Shown here: positions 1 to 5,936 of the stretch, piece by piece
How positions within the stretch are numbered: position 1 is the first letter of the stretch
Layout of the letters: every line of letters begins with the position of its first letter
From: an uncultured Peptococcaceae bacterium
GTDB taxonomy: Bacteria > Bacillota > Dehalobacteriia > UBA4068 > UBA4997
Assembly (NCBI GenBank): GCA_947626615.1
Contig: CANQSW010000030.1
Coordinates: 1 to 12,112 of the forward strand
Direction: 5' to 3'
DNA: 12,112 nucleotides
Notes under the pieces: generated by a model
The model's database searches: none
Told to the model about the DNA's origin: nothing
The model's input: only the letters and a program-made list of their open reading frames with translations
Position numbers and translations under genes: made by a program

Positions 1-592
1 ATTGCTCCTCACCCGCTTTCTTCGCCGCGTCGTTTTTTCGCGCGGCCTCCGCCGCCGCGCTCTGCATAGCCGCGTCCAGCGCGCGTATCTGATCGCGCAC
101 TTTGGCCGCCTCCTCGAATTTTTCCAGCTCGATCAGCTCGGCGAGCTGCTTTTGCAGCGCCAGCCGCTCGTAGTTTTTGTTGGCCAGCTCGGGGTCGTCC
201 AGAAAGATGCGCCCGCCGCCGCCCGGCTGGATCAGCTTCACCTTGCCCACGTGGCGTTTGCCGCCGTGGAAGCGCCGGATCACCGGGTCGAGCTCCTCGG
301 CAAACGTCTGATAGCAGCGGCTGCAGCCGAGCCGGCCGCCGCTGTTATACTCGGCGAACGTCATGCCGCAGGAGGGGCAGCGCCGGCCGCTCTCTTTGGG
401 CGCGCCGCCGGAAAACAGCTTGTTCAGATCAAGCTGGCCGAAGCCGCCGGCTGCGCCAAAACCGCCGAAGCCGCCGAGATTCATCAACTCGCCCGCGCAC
501 TCCTCGCAGAGATATTCCTCCTGCGCTTCGCCGTTTATCACCTGCTTGAAATGCACCGTGGCCTGTCTTTTACCGCATTTACCGCACAACAT
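1..592 (-). CDS. mcsA: McsA, zinc-binding partner of the McsB arginine kinase (partial, C-terminus cut by window edge)
   Basis: Reading the minus strand from the ATG at 592 gives 197 codons without a stop, running off the window. The N-terminus holds two CxxC pairs (Cys3/Cys6 and Cys29/Cys32), followed by a Gly/Phe-rich linker (about 39-52), two further CxxC pairs (Cys72/Cys75 and Cys90/Cys93), and a UVR-type helical motif (about 147-172, with LIELEKFEEAAKVRDQI). This order is the hallmark of McsA. In the family, McsA activates the protein-arginine kinase McsB, modulates CtsR and works in the cytoplasm with ClpC. The start is chosen from a GGGAGGT ribosome binding site seven bases upstream. 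It follows ctsR by 54 bases on the same strand, so the two are almost certainly cotranscribed; mcsB and clpC are expected next, outside the window. McsA proteins are usually 165-190 residues, so this one is slightly long. The Ala-rich tail after the UVR motif may explain that. Confidence 0.95.
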   Translation of the reverse strand, partial: MLCGKCGKRQATVHFKQVINGEAQEEYLCEECAGELMNLGGFGGFGAAGGFGQLDLNKLFSGGAPKESGRRCPSCGMTFAEYNSGGRLGCSRCYQTFAEELDPVIRRFHGGKRHVGKVKLIQPGGGGRIFLDDPELANKNYERLALQKQLAELIELEKFEEAAKVRDQIRALDAAMQSAAAEAARKNDAAKKAGEEQ

Positions 593-646
593 CACGAACA
601 CCTCCCAGATAATCGCCTAAAATTTATCGTCAAAATGCTTGCGTCG

Positions 647-1123
647 CTATTCCGCGACGTCCTCCCGCAGCAGGTTCAGCAGCAGCAGACGCACCAGCCG
701 CCCCCTGAGCGTTTCTTCGTTTTCGCCGGCCAGCCGCAGCGCGTCGCCCGCCAAAATGCTCTGGCAAAGCGCGTATTCCCGCCGCGTCAATATCTCCTCG
801 CCGTACAGCCGGGACAGCAGATTCGCCGCCGCCTGTTTATTTAGCGGCTTATCCTTGGCCTCGGCCAAAAGCTCCGCGAGGCCCGCGTTATCCGCCAGCC
901 CCGTGCGCACGATGCGGACGTAGCCCGCGCCGCCCCGCCGCGTTTCGATGTAATAGCCCGCCGCGCTGTTAAAGCGCGTGTTCAGCACGTAATTTATCTG
1001 GCTGGGCACGCACATGAACATATCGGCCAAATCGGCGCGCCGGATCTCCACGCTGCCGTCGGCGGATAATTCCAGCAGGCGTTTGATGTAATTTTCGATC
1101 TGCTCTGCCAGCGTCTGCGCCAT
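647..1123 (-). CDS. ctsR: CtsR, transcriptional repressor of class III heat-shock (clp) genes
   Basis: The 158-residue product matches CtsR along its length. It has an N-terminal helix, a helix-turn-helix containing CVPSQINYVLNTRF (residues 38-51), and a beta-wing with RRGGAGYVRI (62-71), followed by a helical C-terminal dimerisation domain. CtsR dimers repress clp operons, including their own, at low temperature by binding tandem heptads. The recognition helix is essentially unchanged from the family, but the normally four-glycine wing loop reads Gly-Gly-Ala-Gly (Ala66). The start ATG at 1123 has a GGGAGG ribosome binding site about eight bases upstream. It is first in the operon with mcsA and is preceded by a canonical promoter and two CtsR-type operator copies, so autoregulation is very likely. 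Identification is firm; the meaning of the wing change is inference. Confidence 0.97.
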   Translation of the reverse strand: MAQTLAEQIENYIKRLLELSADGSVEIRRADLADMFMCVPSQINYVLNTRFNSAAGYYIETRRGGAGYVRIVRTGLADNAGLAELLAEAKDKPLNKQAAANLLSRLYGEEILTRREYALCQSILAGDALRLAGENEETLRGRLVRLLLLNLLREDVAE

Positions 1124-1151
1124 GTTTATCGACCTCCCCGGCCGGAATATC

Positions 1152-1168
1152 TCTGACCTTTTCTGCCG
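1152..1168 (-). promoter_or_regulatory. ctsR operator: CtsR operator copy 2 (distal, more degenerate)
   Basis: On the minus strand this reads CGGCAGA-AAA-GGTCAGA, again two heptads with an AAA spacer, 26 bases downstream of the first copy (about two and a half helical turns). The GGTCAGA half is identical to the one in copy 1, while the other half has lost the T of GTC. It lies in the ctsR leader, before the ribosome binding site. It may be a secondary site that stabilises repression. Confidence 0.7.
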
Positions 1169-1177
1169 TTTTGATAT

Positions 1178-1194
1178 TCTGACCTTTTCTGACT
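1178..1194 (-). promoter_or_regulatory. ctsR operator: CtsR operator copy 1 (promoter-proximal, variant heptads)
   Basis: On the minus strand this reads AGTCAGA-AAA-GGTCAGA: two direct heptads with a three-base spacer, the layout of the known CtsR box (RGTCAAA-NAN-RGTCAAA). Both heptads carry G instead of A at the sixth position. It begins three bases downstream of the ctsR -10 box and so covers the expected transcription start, a natural repression position. The layout and location are seen; binding by CtsR is inferred. Confidence 0.85.
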
Positions 1195-1197
1195 ATT

Positions 1198-1226
1198 ATT
1201 ATAGACCGCGTTTATGTCTTTGTCAA
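1198..1226 (-). promoter_or_regulatory. Sigma-A promoter of ctsR-mcsA
   Basis: The minus strand carries a perfect -35 TTGACA (1226-1221), a 17-base spacer and a perfect -10 TATAAT (1203-1198). Transcription should start near 1191, inside the proximal CtsR operator. A consensus-strength promoter under a repressor is the arrangement expected for a heat-shock operon. Confidence 0.92.
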
Positions 1227-1269
1227 TACCCGAAATAAAAAAATTTTGCCGGCCGGCCGCCGCTTGATA

Positions 1270-1298
1270 TTTACTATTTTATCCGTTCATGCTAAAAT
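1270..1298 (+). promoter_or_regulatory. Extended -10 promoter of the thiD operon
   Basis: The plus strand has TTTACT (1270-1275), a 17-base spacer and TAAAAT (1293-1298), preceded by TGC, which gives an extended -10 element. Transcription would start near 1305, leaving a leader of only about 27 bases. That leaves no room for a thiamine-diphosphate riboswitch. It is divergent from the ctsR promoter, with about 45 bases between the two -35 regions. Confidence 0.65.
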
Positions 1299-1331
1299 TT
1301 AATGACAGAAATTTTTTAAGGAGTGATCGCC

Positions 1332-2135
1332 ATGGACAAAGCGGCGACCGCGCGTATGCCGCGCGTGCTGACCATAGCCGGATCCGACTGCTCCGGCGGC
1401 GCGGGGATACAAGCGGACCTAAAGACCATGACGGCGCACCGGGCCTACGGCATGAGCGTGGTCACGGCGCTGACCGCGCAGAACACCACCGGCGTCAGCG
1501 CCATAATGACGGCCGAACCGGCATTTGTTACGGCGCAGCTGGCGGCCGTCTTTGAGGATATCCCGCCGCAGGCCGCAAAGATCGGCATGACGGCCAACGC
1601 CGAAATAATCGCGGCCATAGCCGCCGGGCTTACCAAATATCATGCGCCAAACGTCGTGCTGGACCCCGTTATGGCGGCGGAAAGCGGCGCGCGGCTCATC
1701 GACCCGGCGGCGATAGAAGCTCTGCGCGAGCTGCTGCTGCCGCTGGCGGATATCATCACGCCGAACCTGCCGGAAGCCGAGATTTTGAGCGGGCTGACGA
1801 TAAAAACGCCCGACGAGATGCGAAAAGCGGCGCAAAAGCTGGCCGAACAGACCCCCGCCGCCGTGCTGATCAAAGGCGGGCATCTGACCGGCGAGGCGAG
1901 CGACCTGCTGCTTTGGCAGGGCCGGGAATATTGGTTCACCGCGCCGCGCGTGGCCAACCCGAACAGCCACGGCACGGGCTGCACGCTATCTTCCGCCATC
2001 GCCTGCCGTCTGGCCGAAGGCAAAACGCCGGCGGAAGCCTGCCGTCTGGCTAAAGAATATCTGACGGACGCGCTGCTGGCCGGGCTTGACCTTGGGCGCG
2101 GCAAAGGGCCGCTGAACCATTGCTGCCGCTTATAG
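1332..2135 (+). CDS. thiD: ThiD, hydroxymethylpyrimidine (phosphate) kinase
   Basis: The 267-residue product is a ribokinase-fold kinase of the ThiD family. It phosphorylates 4-amino-5-hydroxymethyl-2-methylpyrimidine and its monophosphate with ATP, giving the pyrimidine diphosphate used for thiamine synthesis. Visible signatures are the N-terminal substrate loop GSDCSGGAGIQADLKT (17-32), DPVMAAESG in the middle, ITPNLPEAEIL, and the C-terminal anion-hole motif SHGTGCTLSSA, whose Cys217 corresponds to the catalytic cysteine of ThiD. The ATG at 1332 is preferred over a GTG at 1323 because AAGGAG (1318-1323) sits eight bases before the ATG and overlaps the GTG. It stands alone, without thiE, thiM or thiC nearby, and is followed after 20 bases by a flavoprotein gene on the same strand. 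Some ThiD-fold enzymes of Gram-positives phosphorylate pyridoxal instead; that cannot be excluded from sequence, but thiD is the best call. Confidence 0.93.
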   Translation: MDKAATARMPRVLTIAGSDCSGGAGIQADLKTMTAHRAYGMSVVTALTAQNTTGVSAIMTAEPAFVTAQLAAVFEDIPPQAAKIGMTANAEIIAAIAAGLTKYHAPNVVLDPVMAAESGARLIDPAAIEALRELLLPLADIITPNLPEAEILSGLTIKTPDEMRKAAQKLAEQTPAAVLIKGGHLTGEASDLLLWQGREYWFTAPRVANPNSHGTGCTLSSAIACRLAEGKTPAEACRLAKEYLTDALLAGLDLGRGKGPLNHCCRL

Positions 2136-2155
2136 ACCGTATTCAGGAGCTTTTT

Positions 2156-3415
2156 ATGCAAAAATTCGACGTCATCATCATCGGCGCGGGGGCCGCGGGC
2201 CTGCTGGCCGCCATACAACTGAAAAAGGAGGCGCAGCAGGCCGCCTGCGCCCTGCTGGAAAAAGCGACCCGCCCCGGCCGCAAGCTGCTGGCCACCGGGG
2301 GCGGCCGCTGCAACATCGCCAACCGCAACGCCGGCCCGGCCTATTATTATACCGCCGCCGGAGAGAATACGGACTTCGTTGCGCCAGTCTTCGCCGCCTA
2401 TCCCGTGGCCGACGACCTGGCCTTCTTCGCCGAGCTCGGCCTTTTGACCAAGGAGGAAGAAGACGGCAAGCTCTACCCGCTGGGCGATCAGGCCGCCGCC
2501 GTGCTGGACGTGCTGCGTCTGCAGGCCGCAGCCGTCGGCGCAGAGCTTTATACCGAAACCGAAGTGACGGCTATCCGCCCCGGCTTTATACTTTCGACCA
2601 CGCGGGGCGATATCGCCGCCCGGGCGGTCATTCTGGCTATGGGCGGGGTGGCTTCGCCGCAGCTGGGCAGCGCCGGAGATTTTGCCGCGCTGCTGCGGCC
2701 GCTGGGCCACCGTGCCACCAAAATCTACCCCGCGCTGACGCAGCTGAAATGCCCAAGCCAGCTGCCGAAAGCCTTGCAGGGCGTGAAATTCACCGGGCGC
2801 GCCGCCATATATAAAGAAGAAACCGAGCTGGCCGCCGCCGCGGGCGAGATACTTTTCGCGGCCTACGGCCTCTCCGGCCCGCCGATATTGCAGCTTTCCC
2901 GGCTGGCTGCGGCGGCTTACCCCGCCGCCCCGGCCGAACCTTTGACCGTGCGGCTCGACCTGCTGCCGCAGTTTTCGCTCGACGCTGTGCGGGCGGAGCT
3001 GGCCGCGCGGCGCAATTTGCCCTTTACGCTGGCCGATATGCTCTCCGGCCTCTTGAACAAGCGGCTGGGCCAGCAGCTGCTGCGGCTTATCACCGACAAA
3101 AAGCTCGCCGCCCCCGCCGCTTCGCTCGACGACTACGAGATAGAGCGGCTCGCCCGGCAGATCAAGGCGCTGACGCTGCCCGTCTCCGGCGTCTGCGGCT
3201 GGCGGGAAGCGCAGGTTATGGCGGGCGGGCTGGCGCTGGAGCAGTTCGACCCGGCCACGCTGGCCTCGCGCCTGCTGCCGGGGCTGTTTGCCGCCGGCGA
3301 GGTGCTGGATATCTGCGGGGCCTGCGGCGGCTATAACCTGAGCTGGGCCTGGAGCAGCGGCCGTCTGGCCGCCCACGCCGCCGCCCTCTATCTGAAGGAG
3401 GGCCGCCATGCTTAA
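2156..3415 (+). CDS. HI0933-family FAD-dependent oxidoreductase (NAD(P)/FAD-dependent, function unknown)
   Basis: The 419-residue flavoprotein has an N-terminal dinucleotide-binding GAGAAG (residues 10-15), the family-specific GRKLLATGGGRCN (41-53), a middle region with GEILFAAYGLSGP, and the C-terminal FAD-binding stretch GLFAAGEVLDICGACGGYN followed by WAWSSG. These define the HI0933/YhiN group. Its members are soluble flavoproteins, mostly of unknown substrate; bile-acid-active BaiN is one described relative, but nothing here points to that reaction. The start at 2156 is chosen because AGGAG (2145-2149) lies six bases upstream; an in-frame ATG at 2120 would overlap thiD and lacks a good ribosome binding site. 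It follows thiD by 20 bases, and its final bases ATGCTTAA overlap the start of the next gene by eight bases, so translation of the two flavoproteins is probably coupled. Confidence 0.9.
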   Translation: MQKFDVIIIGAGAAGLLAAIQLKKEAQQAACALLEKATRPGRKLLATGGGRCNIANRNAGPAYYYTAAGENTDFVAPVFAAYPVADDLAFFAELGLLTKEEEDGKLYPLGDQAAAVLDVLRLQAAAVGAELYTETEVTAIRPGFILSTTRGDIAARAVILAMGGVASPQLGSAGDFAALLRPLGHRATKIYPALTQLKCPSQLPKALQGVKFTGRAAIYKEETELAAAAGEILFAAYGLSGPPILQLSRLAAAAYPAAPAEPLTVRLDLLPQFSLDAVRAELAARRNLPFTLADMLSGLLNKRLGQQLLRLITDKKLAAPAASLDDYEIERLARQIKALTLPVSGVCGWREAQVMAGGLALEQFDPATLASRLLPGLFAAGEVLDICGACGGYNLSWAWSSGRLAAHAAALYLKEGRHA

Positions 3416-5012
3416 AATATCGCAGCTGGCGCTGGGGCTGGACGCGCCGGAGGACGAGCTGCCGGAACTGGCGGCCAAAAAGCTCCGCATCACGCCGGAA
3501 AAAATACAAAGCTGGCGCATCGCGCAAAAAAGCGTGGACGCGCGCAAGAAAAGCGACGTCCACTTCGTTTACGCTCTCTATCTGACGCTGCCCGCCCGGC
3601 TGGAGCGGCAGCTTCTGGCCAACCCACGGCTGGAGAAGCTGCTGCGCCCGGCGCGGCCGGAGGACGAACCGGCGCTTATCGCCGGCCGTTTTGCCGCGCC
3701 GCCCGTGGTGGTGGGGGCCGGGCCGGCCGGGCTTTTCGCCGCGCTGCTGCTGGCCGAAGCCGGGGCCTGCCCCGTTCTGCTGGAGCGGGGCGCGGACGTT
3801 GACCGCCGAGCGGAGCTCGTCCAGAAATTCTGGCGAGAGGGTCTGCTCGACCCCGCCGGCAACGTGCAGTTCGGCGAGGGCGGCGCGGGCGCTTTCTCCG
3901 ACGGCAAGCTCACCACCGGCACGCACGACCCCTTTAACCGCCGCGTTCTGCGCGAGCTGGCGCAAGCCGGAGCGCCGCCGGAGATACTATACCTTGCCAA
4001 GCCGCACGTCGGCACGGACAGGCTGCGCCCCGTCGTAAAGAACCTGCGGCAGAAGATCGTCGCCTTGGGCGGCACGGTGCTGTTTGAACACCAGATGACC
4101 GATATCGTCGTGCGGGAGGGCCGCGTCGCCGGGCTGACGGCGCTCTCCCCGGCCGGAGAGAAATACTTCCCCACCGAAAATATCATTCTGGCCCCCGGCC
4201 ACAGCGCCCGCGATACCTTCGCCCTGCTGGAGCGGCTGGGCGTGCCGCTGCAGCCCAAGCCGTTTGCTATCGGCGTCAGAGCCGAACACCGGCAGCGCGA
4301 TCTGGACGCGGCGCAATACGGCGCTTTTGCCGGCCACCCCAAGCTGCCGCCCGCCGATTACAAGCTGACGGCGCAGCTGCCGGACGGCCGGGCCGTATAT
4401 TCGTTCTGTATGTGTCCGGGCGGGCAGGTGGTGGCCGCCGCCTCGGAAGCGGGCGGCGTCGTCACCAACGGCATGAGTTATCACGCCCGGCGGGGCGAAA
4501 ACGCCAACGCCGCTCTGCTGGTCAGCGTCTCCCCGGCGGATTTCGGCTCCGCCGCGCCGCTGGCCGGTATCGCCTTGCAGCGGCGGCTCGAACAAAGAGC
4601 CTTCGCCCTGGCCGGCGGCGGTTACTGCGCCCCCTGCCAGACCGTAGGCGATTTTCTGGCGGGCCGCGCCAGCCGCGGCTTCGGCCATATAGAACCGAGC
4701 TACCGCCCGGGCGTTCGGCCCGCCGACCTGCACGAGTTGCTGCCCGACTATATCGCGGCAGGGCTGGCGGCCGGTATCAGGGATTTTGGCCGCAAGCTCG
4801 CCGTCTATCAGGACCTGGCCGCGCCGCTCACCGCGCCGGAGACCAGAAGCTCCTCGCCCGTGCGAATAGTGCGCGACGCTACGCGGCAGAGCGCCGGGCT
4901 GCCGGGACTTTATCCCTGCGGCGAGGGGGCCGGATACGCCGGGGGCATCGTCTCCGCCGCGGCGGACGGTATCCGCACCGCGCTGGCCGTGCTGCAAAAC
5001 AGCCTGCTTTAA
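3408..5012 (+). CDS. COG2509-type FAD-dependent dehydrogenase (function unknown)
   Basis: The 534-residue protein begins with a roughly 90-residue domain (SQLALGLDAPEDELP, then KKSDVHFVYAL) typical of this family. An FAD-binding Rossmann motif VVVGAGPAGLFAALLLAE follows near residue 100, then GNVQFGEGGAGAFSDGKLT, and a C-terminal FAD-closing stretch with SSSPVRIVRD and GLYPCGEGAGYAGGI. This order and length are those of the widespread 'uncharacterized FAD-dependent dehydrogenase' family. It should be a cytoplasmic redox enzyme; its substrate is unknown. The ATG at 3408 has AAGGAGG (3395-3401) six bases upstream, inside the preceding gene, and overlaps that gene's stop by eight bases. It is the last gene of the thiD operon and ends three bases from the stop codon of the convergent M23 gene, with no terminator hairpin between them. 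Confidence 0.9.
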   Translation: MLKISQLALGLDAPEDELPELAAKKLRITPEKIQSWRIAQKSVDARKKSDVHFVYALYLTLPARLERQLLANPRLEKLLRPARPEDEPALIAGRFAAPPVVVGAGPAGLFAALLLAEAGACPVLLERGADVDRRAELVQKFWREGLLDPAGNVQFGEGGAGAFSDGKLTTGTHDPFNRRVLRELAQAGAPPEILYLAKPHVGTDRLRPVVKNLRQKIVALGGTVLFEHQMTDIVVREGRVAGLTALSPAGEKYFPTENIILAPGHSARDTFALLERLGVPLQPKPFAIGVRAEHRQRDLDAAQYGAFAGHPKLPPADYKLTAQLPDGRAVYSFCMCPGGQVVAAASEAGGVVTNGMSYHARRGENANAALLVSVSPADFGSAAPLAGIALQRRLEQRAFALAGGGYCAPCQTVGDFLAGRASRGFGHIEPSYRPGVRPADLHELLPDYIAAGLAAGIRDFGRKLAVYQDLAAPLTAPETRSSSPVRIVRDATRQSAGLPGLYPCGEGAGYAGGIVSAAADGIRTALAVLQNSLL

Positions 5013-5015
5013 TTC

Positions 5016-5855
5016 CTATTTGACAAAAGCATAGTCCGCCGGGTCGACCGCCTCGCCCTCCAGCAAAATCTCCAGGTGCAGGTGCGGCGGCTCGGCGCTT
5101 TCAAATACGCCGGGCTGCGTCAGGCGGCCGATCTCCTGCCCCTGCTCCACCTTTTGGCCCACGGCCAGCCCCGCGGCCGGCTGCACGCCCAGATAGACGG
5201 TCTGCAGCTTTTCGCCGTGCTGAAGCAAGACCCCCTGCCCCCGCACCGGGTCTTCCGGCAGGGCCGCGACCTCGCCGGAAAGCGCCGCCTGCACCTTATC
5301 GCCCGCGGCCCCCTGCAGATCGACCCCGCCGTGGAAGCGGTAATCGCCGAACGTGGCGTCGTAGCCGTAACCATAGCCGCGTATCTCCTCGCCGGCCAGC
5401 GGCATTTGCAGCGAGAGCAGAGCGGCCTCCGCCTGCAGCTCCGCGTCAGCCGCCCAGGGCTCGGGAGCATGATCATACACGTCGCCGTCCTCCACCGCGT
5501 CGTCTGCGTCGTCCGCATTATTAATATTATCGGCCGTTTGCGGCGCTTCCGTCTGGGGAGCGTCGTTTTTTGCGGCCAAGCCGTCGGTCAGATTATCGCC
5601 CAAGACCGGCGCGGCGGGCGCGGTATCCTCCTGCAGCGAGAGATCGCCCGGCGCGGCAGCCTCCAGCAGCCCCTGTTGCAGGCCGCCCTGCTCCGTCAGG
5701 CCGTCGTTCCACAGCGTGACCGCCGCCACCGCCACGACCAGCAGCCCCAGCGCCAGCCAGCGCCCGGCCAGCCAACCCGCCCGGCCGTCGGTATAGCGCA
5801 GCCTCTGGCGCAGCCGCCGCGCCGCCGCCTTGATTTTATTCCACCATTCGCGCAT
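5016..5855 (-). CDS. spoIIQ: SpoIIQ-like membrane-anchored M23 (LytM) domain protein
   Basis: The 279-residue product has a basic cytoplasmic N-terminus, one membrane segment (about 33-49), an acidic, Asp/Asn/Ala-rich linker (about 75-140) and a C-terminal M23 domain. In the M23 domain the zinc ligands are visible: His175 and Asp179 in HGGVD, and His260 in PHLHLE with His258 beside it. The histidine normally found in the YxHL motif is replaced: here Tyr221 is followed by Leu and Gly223. In the family, SpoIIQ is made in the forespore and pairs across the septum with SpoIIIAH during engulfment; spoIID and spoIIQ are also neighbours in Clostridioides difficile. The ATG at 5855 is chosen because GGGG of AAAGGGGTGA lies about eight bases upstream; a GTG at 5864 overlaps that site. 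It lies 75 bases after spoIID, with a sigma-F-like promoter in between. The symbol rests on context plus architecture, since M23 proteins are numerous. Confidence 0.82.
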   Translation of the reverse strand: MREWWNKIKAAARRLRQRLRYTDGRAGWLAGRWLALGLLVVAVAAVTLWNDGLTEQGGLQQGLLEAAAPGDLSLQEDTAPAAPVLGDNLTDGLAAKNDAPQTEAPQTADNINNADDADDAVEDGDVYDHAPEPWAADAELQAEAALLSLQMPLAGEEIRGYGYGYDATFGDYRFHGGVDLQGAAGDKVQAALSGEVAALPEDPVRGQGVLLQHGEKLQTVYLGVQPAAGLAVGQKVEQGQEIGRLTQPGVFESAEPPHLHLEILLEGEAVDPADYAFVK

Positions 5856-5870
5856 CAAAATCACCCCTTT

Positions 5871-5916
5871 GGCAAAAATCCGCAGGCAAAATCTGCCTGT
5901 CGCTTTGATTTTTGCC
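5871..5916 (-). repeat. Nested inverted repeat between spoIID and the M23 gene
   Basis: A perfect ten-base inverted repeat (GGCAAAAATC at 5871-5880 and GATTTTTGCC at 5907-5916) encloses a perfect six-base hairpin, CAGGCA/TGCCTG (5883-5888 and 5894-5899, five-base loop). There is no T-run after it on the minus strand, so it is not a standard terminator. One outer arm is the putative -10 of the M23 promoter. In a read-through transcript from spoIID it could fold just upstream of the M23 ribosome binding site. Confidence 0.6.
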
Positions 5917-5936
5917 CAAAAAGGCGCGCTTTATAC
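5907..5936 (-). promoter_or_regulatory. Putative sigma-F (forespore) promoter of the M23/spoIIQ gene
   Basis: On the minus strand GTATA (5936-5932) is followed by a 15-base spacer and GGCAAAAATC (5916-5907). This fits the remembered sigma-F form, roughly GYATA-N15-GGNRANANTW, with only the last base off. The -35 overlaps the last codons and stop of spoIID, and the transcript would start near 5900, about 45 bases before the M23 start. SpoIIQ is sigma-F dependent in Bacillus subtilis, so the location is as expected. Found by eye; unscored. Confidence 0.55.

Noticed and set aside
642..659. Hairpin CGTCGC/GCGACG around the ctsR stop codon.
   Set aside because: Only a six-base stem with no T-run, lying between two cotranscribed genes; too weak to call as a terminator or regulator.
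2..844. A 280-codon plus-strand frame over mcsA and the end of ctsR.
   Set aside because: It mirrors the mcsA frame; the minus strand has all the McsA cysteine motifs and ribosome binding sites.
1248..1259. GCCGGCCGGCC tract, with similar GC palindromes near 7033 and 9349.
   Set aside because: Such GGCC/CCGG runs are expected by chance in DNA of this base composition, and their positions relative to genes are not consistent.
1299..1331. Possible thiamine-diphosphate riboswitch before thiD.
   Set aside because: The predicted leader is only about 30 bases and no conserved riboswitch elements (such as a CUGAGA segment) were seen.
1640..3547. A 635-codon open frame on the minus strand antisense to thiD and the first flavoprotein.
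   Set aside because: It crosses gene boundaries, has low-complexity Gly/Gln/Arg composition and no domain; the plus-strand genes are clear.
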